39,282 nt of DNA from Akkermansia muciniphila. GTDB lineage: Bacteria > Verrucomicrobiota > Kiritimatiellia > RFP12 > JAAYNR01. The stretch lies in contig CAMBQN010000025.1 in assembly GCA_945870025.1 (NCBI GenBank), positions 1-39,282 of the forward strand, in the 5' to 3' direction. Of this stretch, positions 10,087 through 17,827 are shown in pieces. Position 1 is the stretch's first letter. Each line of letters begins with the position of its first letter. The notes beneath the pieces are model-generated. The model had not been told where the DNA came from, did not search any database, and saw only the letters and a program-made list of their open reading frames with translations. Made by a program: the position numbers and the translations under genes.

Positions 10087-10226
10087 AGCAATTCTAATTA
10101 TGGAAGCCGCTAGCGGGATCCAAATCGGGATCGGGACCGAAATCGACGAGAAAGCAAGGGATTCGACCCCGATAGCGATAGCGATTTCGATTTCGACTGT
10201 ACAGATGTGACATAATTAGAATTGCT
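10087..10226. repeat. 140-bp element bounded by a perfect 16-bp inverted repeat
   Basis: agcaattctaattatg at 10087-10102 is exactly complementary to cataattagaattgct at 10211-10226. The enclosed 108 bp is rich in gatcggg, gatagc and gatttcg units. The outer flanks also share actaaagcc (10078-10086 and 10230-10238) as direct copies. No coding frame is evident. It sits between the divergent radical SAM and SurA-like genes. It may be a small non-autonomous element or a large transcribed hairpin. Confidence 0.6.
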
Positions 10227-10336
10227 GCACTAAAGCCTTTCGCTTCACGCCGGAGTCGGGTATGCTATTGAACATCACGCACAAAAAAGGGCTGGCGCAC
10301 GAACGGTTGGCCGATCGGAAAAAGGGATCAATAAGC

Positions 10337-11314
10337 ATGAAACGTTTTTTACTGATTGTGACGGCGGCTGTGGCTTTTGCGACCGGGGCGGTGGCGGCCG
10401 AAAAGGCAACGCCTCACGCGATGCTGATTGACGGCGTGGCGGCCTATGTCAACGAGGCAGTGATCACCATTGCCGAAGTCATGACCGAGGTGCGCGGCAG
10501 CGTGTGGGCCGATCTTCCCGCTGCGGACCGCGAGCAGCAGCTTCATCAGCTCTACAAGGCGACGCTCGATGCCATGATCAACCGCCGTCTTATTCTCGAT
10601 TCCGCCAAGGCTTCCGGTGCCTCGATCGCACCCTGGGCCGTGGACGAGCGGGTGCAGGAGGTGGTGAACAAGCAGTTCGGCGGCGACCGGGCGAAGCTGA
10701 CCACCGCGCTCGCCGCGCAACGGACGACCCTCGACGAATGGCGCAAGACCATTGAAGAGGAACTGATCGTCCAGTCGATGCGCTATTCCCGCGTCGAGAA
10801 GAACGTGACCGTTTCCGCGCAGGCGGTGCGCGACTTCTTCGCGGCCAATCCCCAGCAATTCTCCGAGTCCAAAGGCGTTGGCGTCAGCGTCATCGTGATC
10901 GCGCCGGTTGACGGCTCTGCCGTCGCCGAACGGGGCGGTCTGGCCGTGAAGGAGCTGGAGGCGGGCAAACCGTTCGCCGAGGTCGCCAAAACGTATTCCG
11001 CCGACGGCAAGGCGGCAAACGGCGGCGACTGGGGCGTGATCAATCCCGTCGAGACCTTTCGTCCTGAGCTGGCCGATGCCCTCTCCGGTCTGAGCGTAGG
11101 CGGGCACTCGCCGTTGCTGCTGCTTGAAGACCACGGTTATATCCTCCGCAAAAATAGCGATGTGGCGCCCCAAACGCTGACGTTGGAGCAGGCATGGCCG
11201 CGGGTCGAGGGGCGGCTCAAGATGATTGAGGCCGAGAAGAAATACACCGAGTGGGTCAACCGCCTGCGCAAAAAGGCCTACATCAAAATCTTCGAACTTC
11301 CGATCGCGAAGTAA
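10337..11314 (+). CDS. SurA-like periplasmic peptidyl-prolyl cis-trans isomerase
   Basis: This is a 325-residue exported folding factor for envelope proteins. The start at 10337 places a signal peptide (MKRFLLIVTAAVAFATGAVA) at the N-terminus, with AAAGGGA upstream; a longer frame from 10262 would bury the signal. Residues about 30-150 form the helical SurA-type chaperone region (VAAYVNEAVITIAEV, then INRRLI). One parvulin/rotamase domain follows at about 165-260 (FAEVAKTYSADGKAANGGDWG). E. coli SurA has two such domains, so this is a shorter one-domain type. It is the first gene of a + strand operon and lies 16 bp before rsmA, recalling the surA-pdxA-rsmA order of enterobacteria. Confidence 0.88.
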   Translation: MKRFLLIVTAAVAFATGAVAAEKATPHAMLIDGVAAYVNEAVITIAEVMTEVRGSVWADLPAADREQQLHQLYKATLDAMINRRLILDSAKASGASIAPWAVDERVQEVVNKQFGGDRAKLTTALAAQRTTLDEWRKTIEEELIVQSMRYSRVEKNVTVSAQAVRDFFAANPQQFSESKGVGVSVIVIAPVDGSAVAERGGLAVKELEAGKPFAEVAKTYSADGKAANGGDWGVINPVETFRPELADALSGLSVGGHSPLLLLEDHGYILRKNSDVAPQTLTLEQAWPRVEGRLKMIEAEKKYTEWVNRLRKKAYIKIFELPIAK

Positions 11315-11330
11315 CACACGGACGAGCACG

Positions 11331-12224
11331 GTGAATCTCACAAGCCCCACGCAAGTCAAAGGCTGGTGCATCGAGCGGGGGTTCCATCCCAATCGGACCC
11401 TCGGCCAGAATTTCTTGATCGACCGCAACGTGCTCGATGCCATCCTCGACGCCGCCGCCGTCTGCCCAGGCCAGCGCGTGCTGGAGGCGGGACCCGGTTT
11501 TGGCGTCCTCACCGAAGCGCTGCTCGATCGCGGCATTCACGTCACAGCGGTCGAGAAAGACCATCGCCTCTGCGCCTGGCTCCGGGAATCGCTCGGCAGC
11601 CGAACCGGTCTGACGCTGATCGAGGCGGACATGCTGGAGACCGATCTCGACGCCCTGCTACGCGGCGGCTGCGATGCGTTCGTCTCCAACCTCCCCTACT
11701 CGGTCGGCACCCGCATTCTGCTCGACGTGGCCATGCATCCAGATGCGCCGAGGCTGCTGACCGTCCTGGTGCAGACCGAAGTGGCCGAGCGGTTTGCGGC
11801 GCCTCCCCGCGGCGAACTGCGCGGCTTGTCGGGTGTCTGGCTGCAGCGGCTCTATGATGTGACGCTTGTTCGGGGTGTCAAGCCCACCTGCTTCTGGCCA
11901 AAACCCGAGGTCGGCTCGACCGTAGTCCGCCTCACCCGCCACGACCGATTTCCGCTCTCCGCCGCTGCGGAGAAGCGGTTCGTCATCCTGACCAAGCTGG
12001 CTTTCATGCATCGTCGCAAGCAGTTGGCGTCGGTCCTCCGCCACGCCTATGCGGAGACAGAGGAAGAGGCGGCTGTCTTCACCGCCTGTTTCGCCGCCTG
12101 CGGCATCCCGGCCACAGCCCGCGCCGAAGAGCTTACCCTCGCGCAGTGGTGCGCGCTGTCGGAACGGGATCTGGATGTCAGCCAAGAGAAAATCGAGAAA
12201 ATACGAAAGCGTAACACGAAATGA
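11331..12224 (+). CDS. rsmA: 16S rRNA dimethyladenosine transferase RsmA/KsgA
   Basis: This SAM-dependent methyltransferase dimethylates two adjacent adenines in the 3' terminal helix of 16S rRNA during small-subunit maturation. It has 297 residues. Motifs in order are GQNFLID, the SAM-binding EAGPGFGVLTEALL, VTAVEKD, the adenine-pocket motif NLPYSVGTRIL (normally NLPYN) and FWPKPEVGSTVVRL, all diagnostic of the family. The start is GTG at 11331, 16 bp after the SurA-like stop; the frame stays open farther upstream but overlaps that gene and does not resemble the family. The stop overlaps the next start as ATGA, so translation is coupled. Confidence 0.95.
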   Translation: MNLTSPTQVKGWCIERGFHPNRTLGQNFLIDRNVLDAILDAAAVCPGQRVLEAGPGFGVLTEALLDRGIHVTAVEKDHRLCAWLRESLGSRTGLTLIEADMLETDLDALLRGGCDAFVSNLPYSVGTRILLDVAMHPDAPRLLTVLVQTEVAERFAAPPRGELRGLSGVWLQRLYDVTLVRGVKPTCFWPKPEVGSTVVRLTRHDRFPLSAAAEKRFVILTKLAFMHRRKQLASVLRHAYAETEEEAAVFTACFAACGIPATARAEELTLAQWCALSERDLDVSQEKIEKIRKRNTK

Positions 12225-12970
12225 TTGTTCCCGATCAACACGCCGTCCCTGTCGCGCTCGTCACGGGCGGCGCCGTGCGCATCGGACGCGCGCTGGCGCT
12301 GGCGCTGGCGGGCGACGGTCTGGATGTCGTGATCCACTGCCGGAACAATCGCGTGGCGGCCGAGGATACGGCGCAACAGATTCGCGATCTGGGCAGGCGG
12401 GCGTGGACAGTCAGCGGCGCGCTCGAAGGCGCCGACGCGGCAGGGGCTGTCTTTCGCAAGGCCCTCGAAGAGGCGAGCCGAATCGACGTGCTGCTGAACA
12501 ACGCCGCCCTTTTCTCGCAGGGCACGCTCACTGAAACTACGGCGGCGGCCTTAGAAGCCGCCTGGCAGGTCAACGCCCTCGCGCCGATCCTTCTGACGCA
12601 GGCCTTCGCCGCGCACATCCGGGGCCGCGGTCCTGAAACGTCCGGTGTCGTGATCAACCTCCTCGACCAGCGGATTGCCGGCCGCCCGACCGGAAACCTG
12701 GCGTACACGCTGAGCAAGCAAGCGCTCGCGTACTTTACACGCCGGGCCGCCGCCGAACTCGCGCCGCAGATCCGGATCAATGCCATCGCCCCCGGTCCTG
12801 TCCTGCCGCCGCCCGTCGGGGCGCCCCGCGAGCGGGCCGGGGCGGTTCCACTTGGCCGCCGCCCCACGGAGCAGGATATCGTCGACGCCGCGCTTTATCT
12901 GATCCGCGCCCGGGCCGTGACCGGGCAGATCCTGTTTGTTGACGGCGGGCAGCACCTCGCAGGAGGATGA
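12221..12970 (+). CDS. Pteridine-reductase-like short-chain dehydrogenase
   Basis: This 249-residue SDR has the NAD(P)-binding motif TGGAVRIG, the NNAA motif and catalytic YTLSK. TGxxxRIG in place of TGxxxGIG, together with LLDQRIAGRPTGNLAY, resembles the PTR1/FolM (dihydromonapterin reductase) group. The location directly before folB, and the ATGA overlap with rsmA, support a role in pterin or folate metabolism, probably NADPH-dependent reduction of a dihydropterin. The substrate is inferred from these features only. Confidence 0.85.
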   Translation: MIVPDQHAVPVALVTGGAVRIGRALALALAGDGLDVVIHCRNNRVAAEDTAQQIRDLGRRAWTVSGALEGADAAGAVFRKALEEASRIDVLLNNAALFSQGTLTETTAAALEAAWQVNALAPILLTQAFAAHIRGRGPETSGVVINLLDQRIAGRPTGNLAYTLSKQALAYFTRRAAAELAPQIRINAIAPGPVLPPPVGAPRERAGAVPLGRRPTEQDIVDAALYLIRARAVTGQILFVDGGQHLAGG

Positions 12971-12979
12971 AAGAGTTTG

Positions 12980-13396
12980 ATGAGCATCCACGACACCATC
13001 ATCATCCGCAATCTCGAAACGGTCTGCATCATCGGCACGTTGCCACGGGAGCGAACCGAGCCGCAGCGCCTGATCATCGGCCTGGAATTGATCTGCGATC
13101 TGGCCCGGGCTGGCGTCAGCGACGCGATCGATGACACCGTTGATTATGCCGCGCTGGCGCGGGAGGCTGTGGAGATTGCCCGCGCGAGTCACAGCCACCT
13201 ACTCGAACGGCTCGCCGATCTTCTGGCCGCCCATTGCCTGAAGCAACCGGGCGTACGGGCGGTGACCGTGCGGCTCGAAAAGCCCGATGCCCTTCCGGGC
13301 GGCGCCGTCGCCGGCGTGTCAATCACCCGCGGCGAAGCGCCTCATGGACCTGCGGGGATAGGCGCATCGAGCTCAAAAAATAGACCCATAGGTTGA
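12980..13396 (+). CDS. folB: Dihydroneopterin aldolase FolB
   Basis: The enzyme cleaves 7,8-dihydroneopterin to 6-hydroxymethyl-dihydropterin and glycolaldehyde in folate synthesis. It has 138 residues, near the family's usual 120 plus an extra C-terminal tail. Recognisable parts are the N-terminal strand (IIIRNLETVCIIG), DTVDYAALAREAV, the HLLERLADLLA helix and the final VRLEKPDALPGG…GVSITR. The ATG at 12980 is preferred; a TTG immediately before it is also in frame. AGGAGG lies in the end of the preceding SDR gene, 9 bp upstream of this gene, suggesting coupled expression. It is the last gene of the operon and is convergent with the antitoxin gene. Confidence 0.9.
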   Translation: MSIHDTIIIRNLETVCIIGTLPRERTEPQRLIIGLELICDLARAGVSDAIDDTVDYAALAREAVEIARASHSHLLERLADLLAAHCLKQPGVRAVTVRLEKPDALPGGAVAGVSITRGEAPHGPAGIGASSSKNRPIG

Positions 13397-13477
13397 GCTT
13401 TCCACTATGGCGCAAAGGCGCTTACTGAAGCGATTTTATTGCCGCTGGCGCAGCGCTTGGTTCTGCAAATTCATTGT

Positions 13478-13762
13478 TTAACGGGGAACGACTTGAAGCC
13501 TGAGCCCAATCGCGGTGACAACCTTTAGCAATGTCGTGAGTTCGGGATTTCCATCCGTGGAGAGTGTTTTGTACAAACTTTCCCGCCCCAGACCTGTTTT
13601 CAGCGCAATTTTCGCCATGCCCTCTGAACGCGCAATGTCGCCGAGTGCCGCTGCAATCAGGGCAGAGTCGCCCTCTTCAAACGCAAAAGCCAAATAGGTC
13701 GCCCGATCCTTCTTTGTCTTAAGGTGAGCGGCAGCATCCCATACGGTAGTTTTTGTCTTCAT
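13478..13762 (-). CDS. HigA-type (Xre family) addiction-module antidote, orphan
   Basis: This 94-residue protein resembles the putative addiction-module antidote family (short Xre-like helix-turn-helix proteins partnered with RelE/ParE-type killer proteins). Typical features are DSALIAAALGDIARSEGM, AKIALKTGLGRESLYK (the helix-turn-helix) and NPELTTLLKVVTAIGL. It would bind its toxin and repress the operon. AGGAAG precedes the ATG. The toxin gene that should lie just upstream survives only as a 100-bp remnant (13772-13871), ending 9 bp before this start, so the antidote now has no local partner. A palindromic operator candidate is retained upstream. Confidence 0.85.
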   Translation of the reverse strand: MKTKTTVWDAAAHLKTKKDRATYLAFAFEEGDSALIAAALGDIARSEGMAKIALKTGLGRESLYKTLSTDGNPELTTLLKVVTAIGLRLQVVPR

Positions 13763-13771
13763 AGGATCTTC

Positions 13772-13871
13772 CTAGATTGTTTCTGCAAGTTTGATCGCCT
13801 TTGCGATGTCATGGGCTTGCGTCTTCTTGTCACCAAAAGTCATACACTTGTGCCTGACGGATCTCAATCAC
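13772..13871 (-). pseudogene. Internally deleted addiction-module toxin (RelE/HigB-type killer)
   Basis: Reading from a GTG at 13871, the frame gives VIEIRQAQVYDFW and then a stop. This resembles the N-terminus of the short killer proteins paired with this antidote family. In another frame directly after it, FGDKKTQAHDIAKAIKLAETI-stop (ending at 13772) matches their C-terminus, usually GGDKSSQxxDI…A. About 200 bp of the middle, including most of the expected active-site region, is missing and the frame is shifted. The gene is therefore a non-functional deletion product. The identification rests on remembered family patterns at both ends. Confidence 0.75.
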
Positions 13872-13880
13872 GGCAATACT

Positions 13881-13896
13881 GTATCATATAAGATAC
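13881..13896 (-). promoter_or_regulatory. Palindromic operator/-10 candidate of the antitoxin operon
   Basis: On the minus strand the site reads GTATC-TTATAT-GATAC, a 5-bp inverted repeat with an AT-rich centre that could overlap a -10 box. It lies 10 bp upstream of the toxin remnant's start, where Xre-type antitoxins usually bind for autorepression. Confidence 0.45.
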
Positions 13897-13967
13897 GCCT
13901 CTGCAACAATCATTCTATGACTGGCAATCTCTTTTTTCATCAACGGTGAGGCTGTGGGTTCGGCGCG

Positions 13968-14369
13968 TTAACGACGATACCCACCGGCCTCTGGTTCTGT
14001 GAATTCCTTCTTGTGATTGACGAGATAAACCATAACGACAATGGCAAGAATTGTACCGATGGGAAATCTGATGAGCCAGAGAATGGACAACACCCAGAGC
14101 GCCGTTCGGAACCAAGGCGCCCGATATCGGACACCGAAAAGAGCAACGAGAATCAGGATGTCGCCCACCAGCGCAACAACGAGACCGGCAACGGTTGAGT
14201 AGAGAGCGATGCTGATGTCATTCGCCAGTGCCGCCGCCTGTGCCGTTTCCGATGTTGCCAGTCGGCCGAAGGCTTGAACCATCCCGATGATCGTGCCGAT
14301 AAGTCCGACCACCGTTCCGAGTTGCAGGGCAACACCCCAGATAGCGAGTTGCTTTCCCTTTTGATTCAT
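13968..14369 (-). CDS. Small MotA/TolQ/ExbB proton-channel family protein
   Basis: The protein has 133 residues and a good ribosome site (GGAG, 7 bp before the ATG). Hydrophobic segments lie at about 9-34, 48-72 and 90-115. The first two, with LQLGTVVGLIGTIIGMVQAF and ALYSTVAGLVVALVGDIL, match the proton-channel helices of the ExbB/TolQ family. It is shorter than ExbB (about 240) and has no ExbD/TolR partner next to it, so its energy-coupled partner is unknown. A charged tail (HKKEFTEPEAGG) ends the protein. Confidence 0.75.
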   Translation of the reverse strand: MNQKGKQLAIWGVALQLGTVVGLIGTIIGMVQAFGRLATSETAQAAALANDISIALYSTVAGLVVALVGDILILVALFGVRYRAPWFRTALWVLSILWLIRFPIGTILAIVVMVYLVNHKKEFTEPEAGGYRR

Positions 14370-14593
14370 CTCATTTCTCCTTCACAGAACGAATAGCGTT
14401 TTATCCCTCGTGCGGCAAAGTGTATGACGGTTGCTGATTGCGCGGTTACTTATAGTCTACATGTTTGTAAATAACATTTTTTTCGTCTCTCGATTGCCTC
14501 TTCACGTCTACGACCTTACCGACAAGGGATACGGCTTGCCTCCACCTTTGCGATCCTCAAGAACAAGTCGATGCCGTTGCCACTTTTTTCAAC

Positions 14594-15373
14594 TCACGGA
14601 TCCGGCTCGTAAATCATCTTGATGGTCATGCCACCATCGACCGCAAAGGCCTGTCCGGTCACAAACCCCGACTCGGGGGCGATCAGATAGGCGGCCAGTT
14701 CGGCAATGTCAGCCGGGGTTCCGACACGCCCGGCCGGATGCTGGGAGCAATCCGCTGCGCCGTGCACCACAGGGCGGCGCGCCGACGTCTTCCGGCAGTC
14801 GCCGACCTCGATCCATCCGGGGCATATTGCATTGACCCGCACCGCCGGTCCGAGGCTCACCGCCAGCGCGTGCGTCAACGCCACGACGCCGCCCTTGCTG
14901 GTGGAGTAGGCGAAGGTGTCGGGTTCGGATTGCAAGGCGCGCGTCGACGCGATGTTCACCATCGCGCCGTGGTGGCGGCGCAGTTCCGGAGCCGCTTCGC
15001 GTGCGCACAGGAACAGCCCGGTGAGATTGACGGCCATCACACGATCCCAAGCCGTCCGCGTCGTTTCCTCCAGAGGCGTGCGGACGCTGCCGATCCCGGC
15101 GTTGTTGATGAGCGCGTCGATCCGGCCAAAGCGTGCGACGGCCGCCCGCATCAACGCCCGCACGTCGGTTTCGCACGCCACGTCGGTCCGCACACCTAAC
15201 CAGTGACCCGATGGGGTCAGCTCGGCAGACGCCTCATCCAGCGCCTCGGGATCAACGTCGCCGACGACCACCGACATGCCGTCCTTGAGCAACTTGCGCA
15301 CGATGCCATCGCCAATCCCCTGCGCGCCGCCGGTCACAACCGCCACTTTGCCCGCAAAATCATATTTGGCCAT
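14594..15373 (-). CDS. SDR family oxidoreductase
   Basis: This classical short-chain dehydrogenase has about 259 residues. It shows the NAD(P)-binding TGGAQGIG, NNAGIG, the catalytic serine in NIAST and YSTSK, and a C-terminal VTGQAFAVDGG. GDVD after the second strand suggests NAD preference. The start at 15373 follows GGTGG; an ATG three codons upstream is also possible. The gene begins 23 bp after the stop of the nitronate monooxygenase-type gene on the same strand, so the two are probably cotranscribed. The substrate is not evident. Confidence 0.85.
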   Translation of the reverse strand: MAKYDFAGKVAVVTGGAQGIGDGIVRKLLKDGMSVVVGDVDPEALDEASAELTPSGHWLGVRTDVACETDVRALMRAAVARFGRIDALINNAGIGSVRTPLEETTRTAWDRVMAVNLTGLFLCAREAAPELRRHHGAMVNIASTRALQSEPDTFAYSTSKGGVVALTHALAVSLGPAVRVNAICPGWIEVGDCRKTSARRPVVHGAADCSQHPAGRVGTPADIAELAAYLIAPESGFVTGQAFAVDGGMTIKMIYEPDP

Positions 15374-15396
15374 GGCATCCACCGCAACCCATGCTG

Positions 15397-16821
15397 CTAT
15401 CCCAAGAGCCTGCGCACCACATCCTCGGCGCTGAAATCGAGACTGTCCGCGTGGCAGAATTTTCCGATGTTGGCGAACGAATCACCCAGCGTCAGCAGGC
15501 AGGGTTCGATCCGATCAGGCAGGCGCTGGGCCAGGCCGATGTTTGCCAGCAGCCCGTTGCACACGCACTTGCGTCCCACAAGCTCCTCCGCCTTCCCGCC
15601 TTTGGCCAGATAATTCAATTCCGGTTCGGCGGCACACCGGTATCCCACCGTGCCATCCTCACGCCGGTACGCCTCACGCAGGTAGCCCAAGTCACAAATG
15701 CGTTGTCGCTTCAGATAAACCGCTTCCTCGGAAAGCGTGCCTTCCAACTGGGCCACCTTGAAGGGGAAGCCCGTCGGCGAGGCCACGGGATCGGTAAACA
15801 CGTGCGCCTCGCCGGCGAGCGCTTTGGTCACCAGCGCCCGTCGGATCTCGGATGGAAGCCCCGAATCGGTGCACAAGGCAAAGGCCGTGCCGACCTGTAT
15901 GCCGGCAGCCCCCTCCCCTTCCGCCACCTTCAACTGCTCGGGAGAATCATACGATCCGCCCACCCAGAACGGCAGGCCCAATTTGCGTATGGCCGCAAAA
16001 TTGACCGTGTCACGCGGCCCGTAAATCGGCTGGCCGTCATCGGTCAGCTGCAAGGCTCCCCGTGGCGGCGCATTATGTCCGCCCGCCTGGGGCGCTTCGA
16101 TGACAAACCCGTCCACGCGCCCGCTGGCCTTGCGAATGAATATCGAGGCCAGAGCGTCGGAAGAAATGATTGGAAGAAAGTCGGGCCGACAAAGCGCCGG
16201 CAGCGCCGCGCCCGCCTCAATATAATCGGCCGGATCGAATCGCACCGTGCATTCTGTATCGGCCTGCGCGCCCTGCACGCGAATGCCATACGTGGCGGGC
16301 TGATGCTGCGCCAGCACGTCCAGCACGCCCGGAATATCCACGGCAATGCCCGCACCCACGATCACCACAGCCACGCCCGCCAGCATCGCTCCGTAGAGGG
16401 ATGGCAAATGCGGCAGTTGTATCTTTTCGAGATAATTGATGCCGACCGGATTGGAATGCCCCTCGCGAGCGAGAAAGACCTCCACGAAATTCGACACGAT
16501 GCACAATTCGTTATGCGCGTGATTTTCTGGGATGGTGTGCATCCCCAGAAACTTGTAGTGCTCGTTCGGCTTGATGCCGTTCGGCACGAACAGCGCGTCC
16601 AGAACCCGCTGCGCCATCTGGGGCCACGCGAAATGGCTGAGGGCGCGTCGGACATGGCCGCCGGGGTCGCCCGTCTGGAGCCGCCGCGCCATCACGAGAT
16701 CGAGCGCGGTTCCCGACACGACACCCAGTTGCCCGAGCTTGGAAACAGCCTGCGCCAGGCGCCAATTAGACACGCCAACACCCATGCCGCCCTGAATAAT
16801 TTTAGGGAGTCCAATATGCAT
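15397..16821 (-). CDS. Nitronate monooxygenase-type FMN enzyme
   Basis: The protein has 474 residues and an FMN-binding TIM-barrel pattern: N-terminal PKIIQGGMGVGVS, VDGFVIEAPQAGGHNAPPRG (phosphate and flavin region) and LPFWVGGSYDSPEQLK…GAAGIQVGTAFALC near the C-terminal half. It is longer than typical nitronate monooxygenases (about 330-360). The extra C-terminal region (about 380-474) contains several cysteines, as in the PfaD-like branch. It may detoxify nitronates or act as an enoyl reductase-like flavoenzyme; the sequence does not decide. It heads a two-gene unit with the SDR. Confidence 0.8.
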   Translation of the reverse strand: MHIGLPKIIQGGMGVGVSNWRLAQAVSKLGQLGVVSGTALDLVMARRLQTGDPGGHVRRALSHFAWPQMAQRVLDALFVPNGIKPNEHYKFLGMHTIPENHAHNELCIVSNFVEVFLAREGHSNPVGINYLEKIQLPHLPSLYGAMLAGVAVVIVGAGIAVDIPGVLDVLAQHQPATYGIRVQGAQADTECTVRFDPADYIEAGAALPALCRPDFLPIISSDALASIFIRKASGRVDGFVIEAPQAGGHNAPPRGALQLTDDGQPIYGPRDTVNFAAIRKLGLPFWVGGSYDSPEQLKVAEGEGAAGIQVGTAFALCTDSGLPSEIRRALVTKALAGEAHVFTDPVASPTGFPFKVAQLEGTLSEEAVYLKRQRICDLGYLREAYRREDGTVGYRCAAEPELNYLAKGGKAEELVGRKCVCNGLLANIGLAQRLPDRIEPCLLTLGDSFANIGKFCHADSLDFSAEDVVRRLLG

Positions 16822-16873
16822 AGTGAAATATTATCAAAAAAAGCCGGAACCGCCAAACCATTTATAGCCGACC

Positions 16874-16915
16874 CCAAAAAACAAACGGGCGACCCGCGAG
16901 GGCCGCCCGTTTGTT
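16874..16915 (-). terminator. Rho-independent terminator of the RRM gene
   Basis: The arms aacaaacgggcgaccc (16880-16895) and gggccgcccgtttgtt (16900-16915) pair with one mismatch around a 4-nt loop. On the minus strand the hairpin is followed by a run of T (gtttgttttttgggg). It lies 24 bp after the RRM gene's stop. Confidence 0.85.
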
Positions 16916-16938
16916 CGAATCGTTGCTGTTCCTGACGC

Positions 16939-17298
16939 TTACCAGCGAGAGGAGCCGCCGCCACCGCCGCGTTCGCGACGCTCGCCGCCGCCTTCACGAC
17001 GTCCGCCGCCGCCGCCGCCGCCGCCAAACCCGCCGGAGCGGGGTGCGTCGCTGCGAGGCTTGGGCTGCGACTCATTCACGCGCAGCGCCCGATCACCGAT
17101 GTTGCGGCCGTTGAGCGCGGCGATCGCCGCCTGGGCTTCTTCGCTGTTCGGCATCTCGACGAATCCGAAACCCTTGCTCCGGCTGGTCATGCGGTCAATG
17201 CAAACGCGGGCCGAACTCACGGCGCCGTGTGCCGCGAAAAGCTCGCGGAGCTCATCGTCGGTTGTCGAATAGGCGAGGTTGCCAACATAGATATCCAT
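16939..17298 (-). CDS. Glycine-rich RNA-binding protein with one RRM
   Basis: The protein has 119 residues. RNP2 is IYVGNL (3-8) and RNP1 is KGFGFVEM (42-49), giving a complete RNA-recognition motif in residues 1-75. The tail from about 88 is a Gly/Arg-rich low-complexity stretch ending in SSRW. Such bacterial RRM proteins (cyanobacterial Rbp type) bind RNA and are often cold-induced. The start at 17298 is preceded by GAAGGA; the upstream extension of the frame is basic and not RRM-like. It is monocistronic, with its own strong terminator and a long untranslated upstream region. Confidence 0.92.
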   Translation of the reverse strand: MDIYVGNLAYSTTDDELRELFAAHGAVSSARVCIDRMTSRSKGFGFVEMPNSEEAQAAIAALNGRNIGDRALRVNESQPKPRSDAPRSGGFGGGGGGGGRREGGGERRERGGGGGSSRW

Positions 17299-17827
17299 GC
17301 TATCCTTCTCTCTTCTTCTTCTCTGCCGCCATGTCGCGTCTTGTCTGAATGGGCGAAGCCGGATCGCATGGCACAATCCGAATTCCCAGGCTTGTTCGTG
17401 CCTATGCTCCGCGCCACCCCCGCACTAGGCGGGAATGAAACATCGGAACACCCAAAAATGAAACATCGGAAAAAAAGGCGCGCCCGGACGAACCGCAATG
17501 CCGCACAGGCTGGGATGATTGGAAAAAAAAGAAGACGCACACGTCAGAACTGACGCGCAAAAATGCTTGAAACTTGGTCGTATCTCTCAAACGCTTACCT
17601 TGAATCGTCCGCTGACGCGGACCTCCCGCTCACGTCGTGCCATCACACCCAAAGGGGCTGAAAAAACCGGCTACTTCGTGAGTGGCGATACAATAACCGA
17701 TTCGTGCCGAAAGATGCAAGCACTATTTTATAGAATTTTTTCAGGCCCGTGGCGCCAGCCGCTGGCCTGCCGCAAAATGACCCACACGGGCCGGTCTGTC
17801 GTTTACTCTTTAGAGCGACTCACGCGT
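17299..17827. other. Intergenic region upstream of the RRM gene
   Basis: No gene is supported in these 529 bp. A 14-bp sequence aatgaaacatcgga is repeated directly at 17434-17447 and 17457-17470, 23 bp apart, on the side facing the RRM gene. At about 17743-17795 ggcccgtg and cacgggcc can pair, but a loop of about 37 bases and no T-run make it a weak terminator for the lipoprotein gene on the right. A possible minus-strand promoter lies near 17680-17720. Confidence 0.4.

Noticed and set aside
11226-11330. Upstream start for RsmA
   Set aside because: It would overlap the SurA-like gene by 89 bp and adds an Arg/Ser-rich stretch alien to the family.
14431-14622. 63-residue plus-strand open frame between the ExbB-like and SDR genes
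   Set aside because: No ribosome site, overlaps the SDR 3' end, and no recognisable features; the 14370-14593 gap otherwise shows nothing clear.
15391-16935. 514-residue plus-strand open frame
   Set aside because: Shadow of the nitronate monooxygenase-type gene on the other strand; no ribosome site or family pattern.
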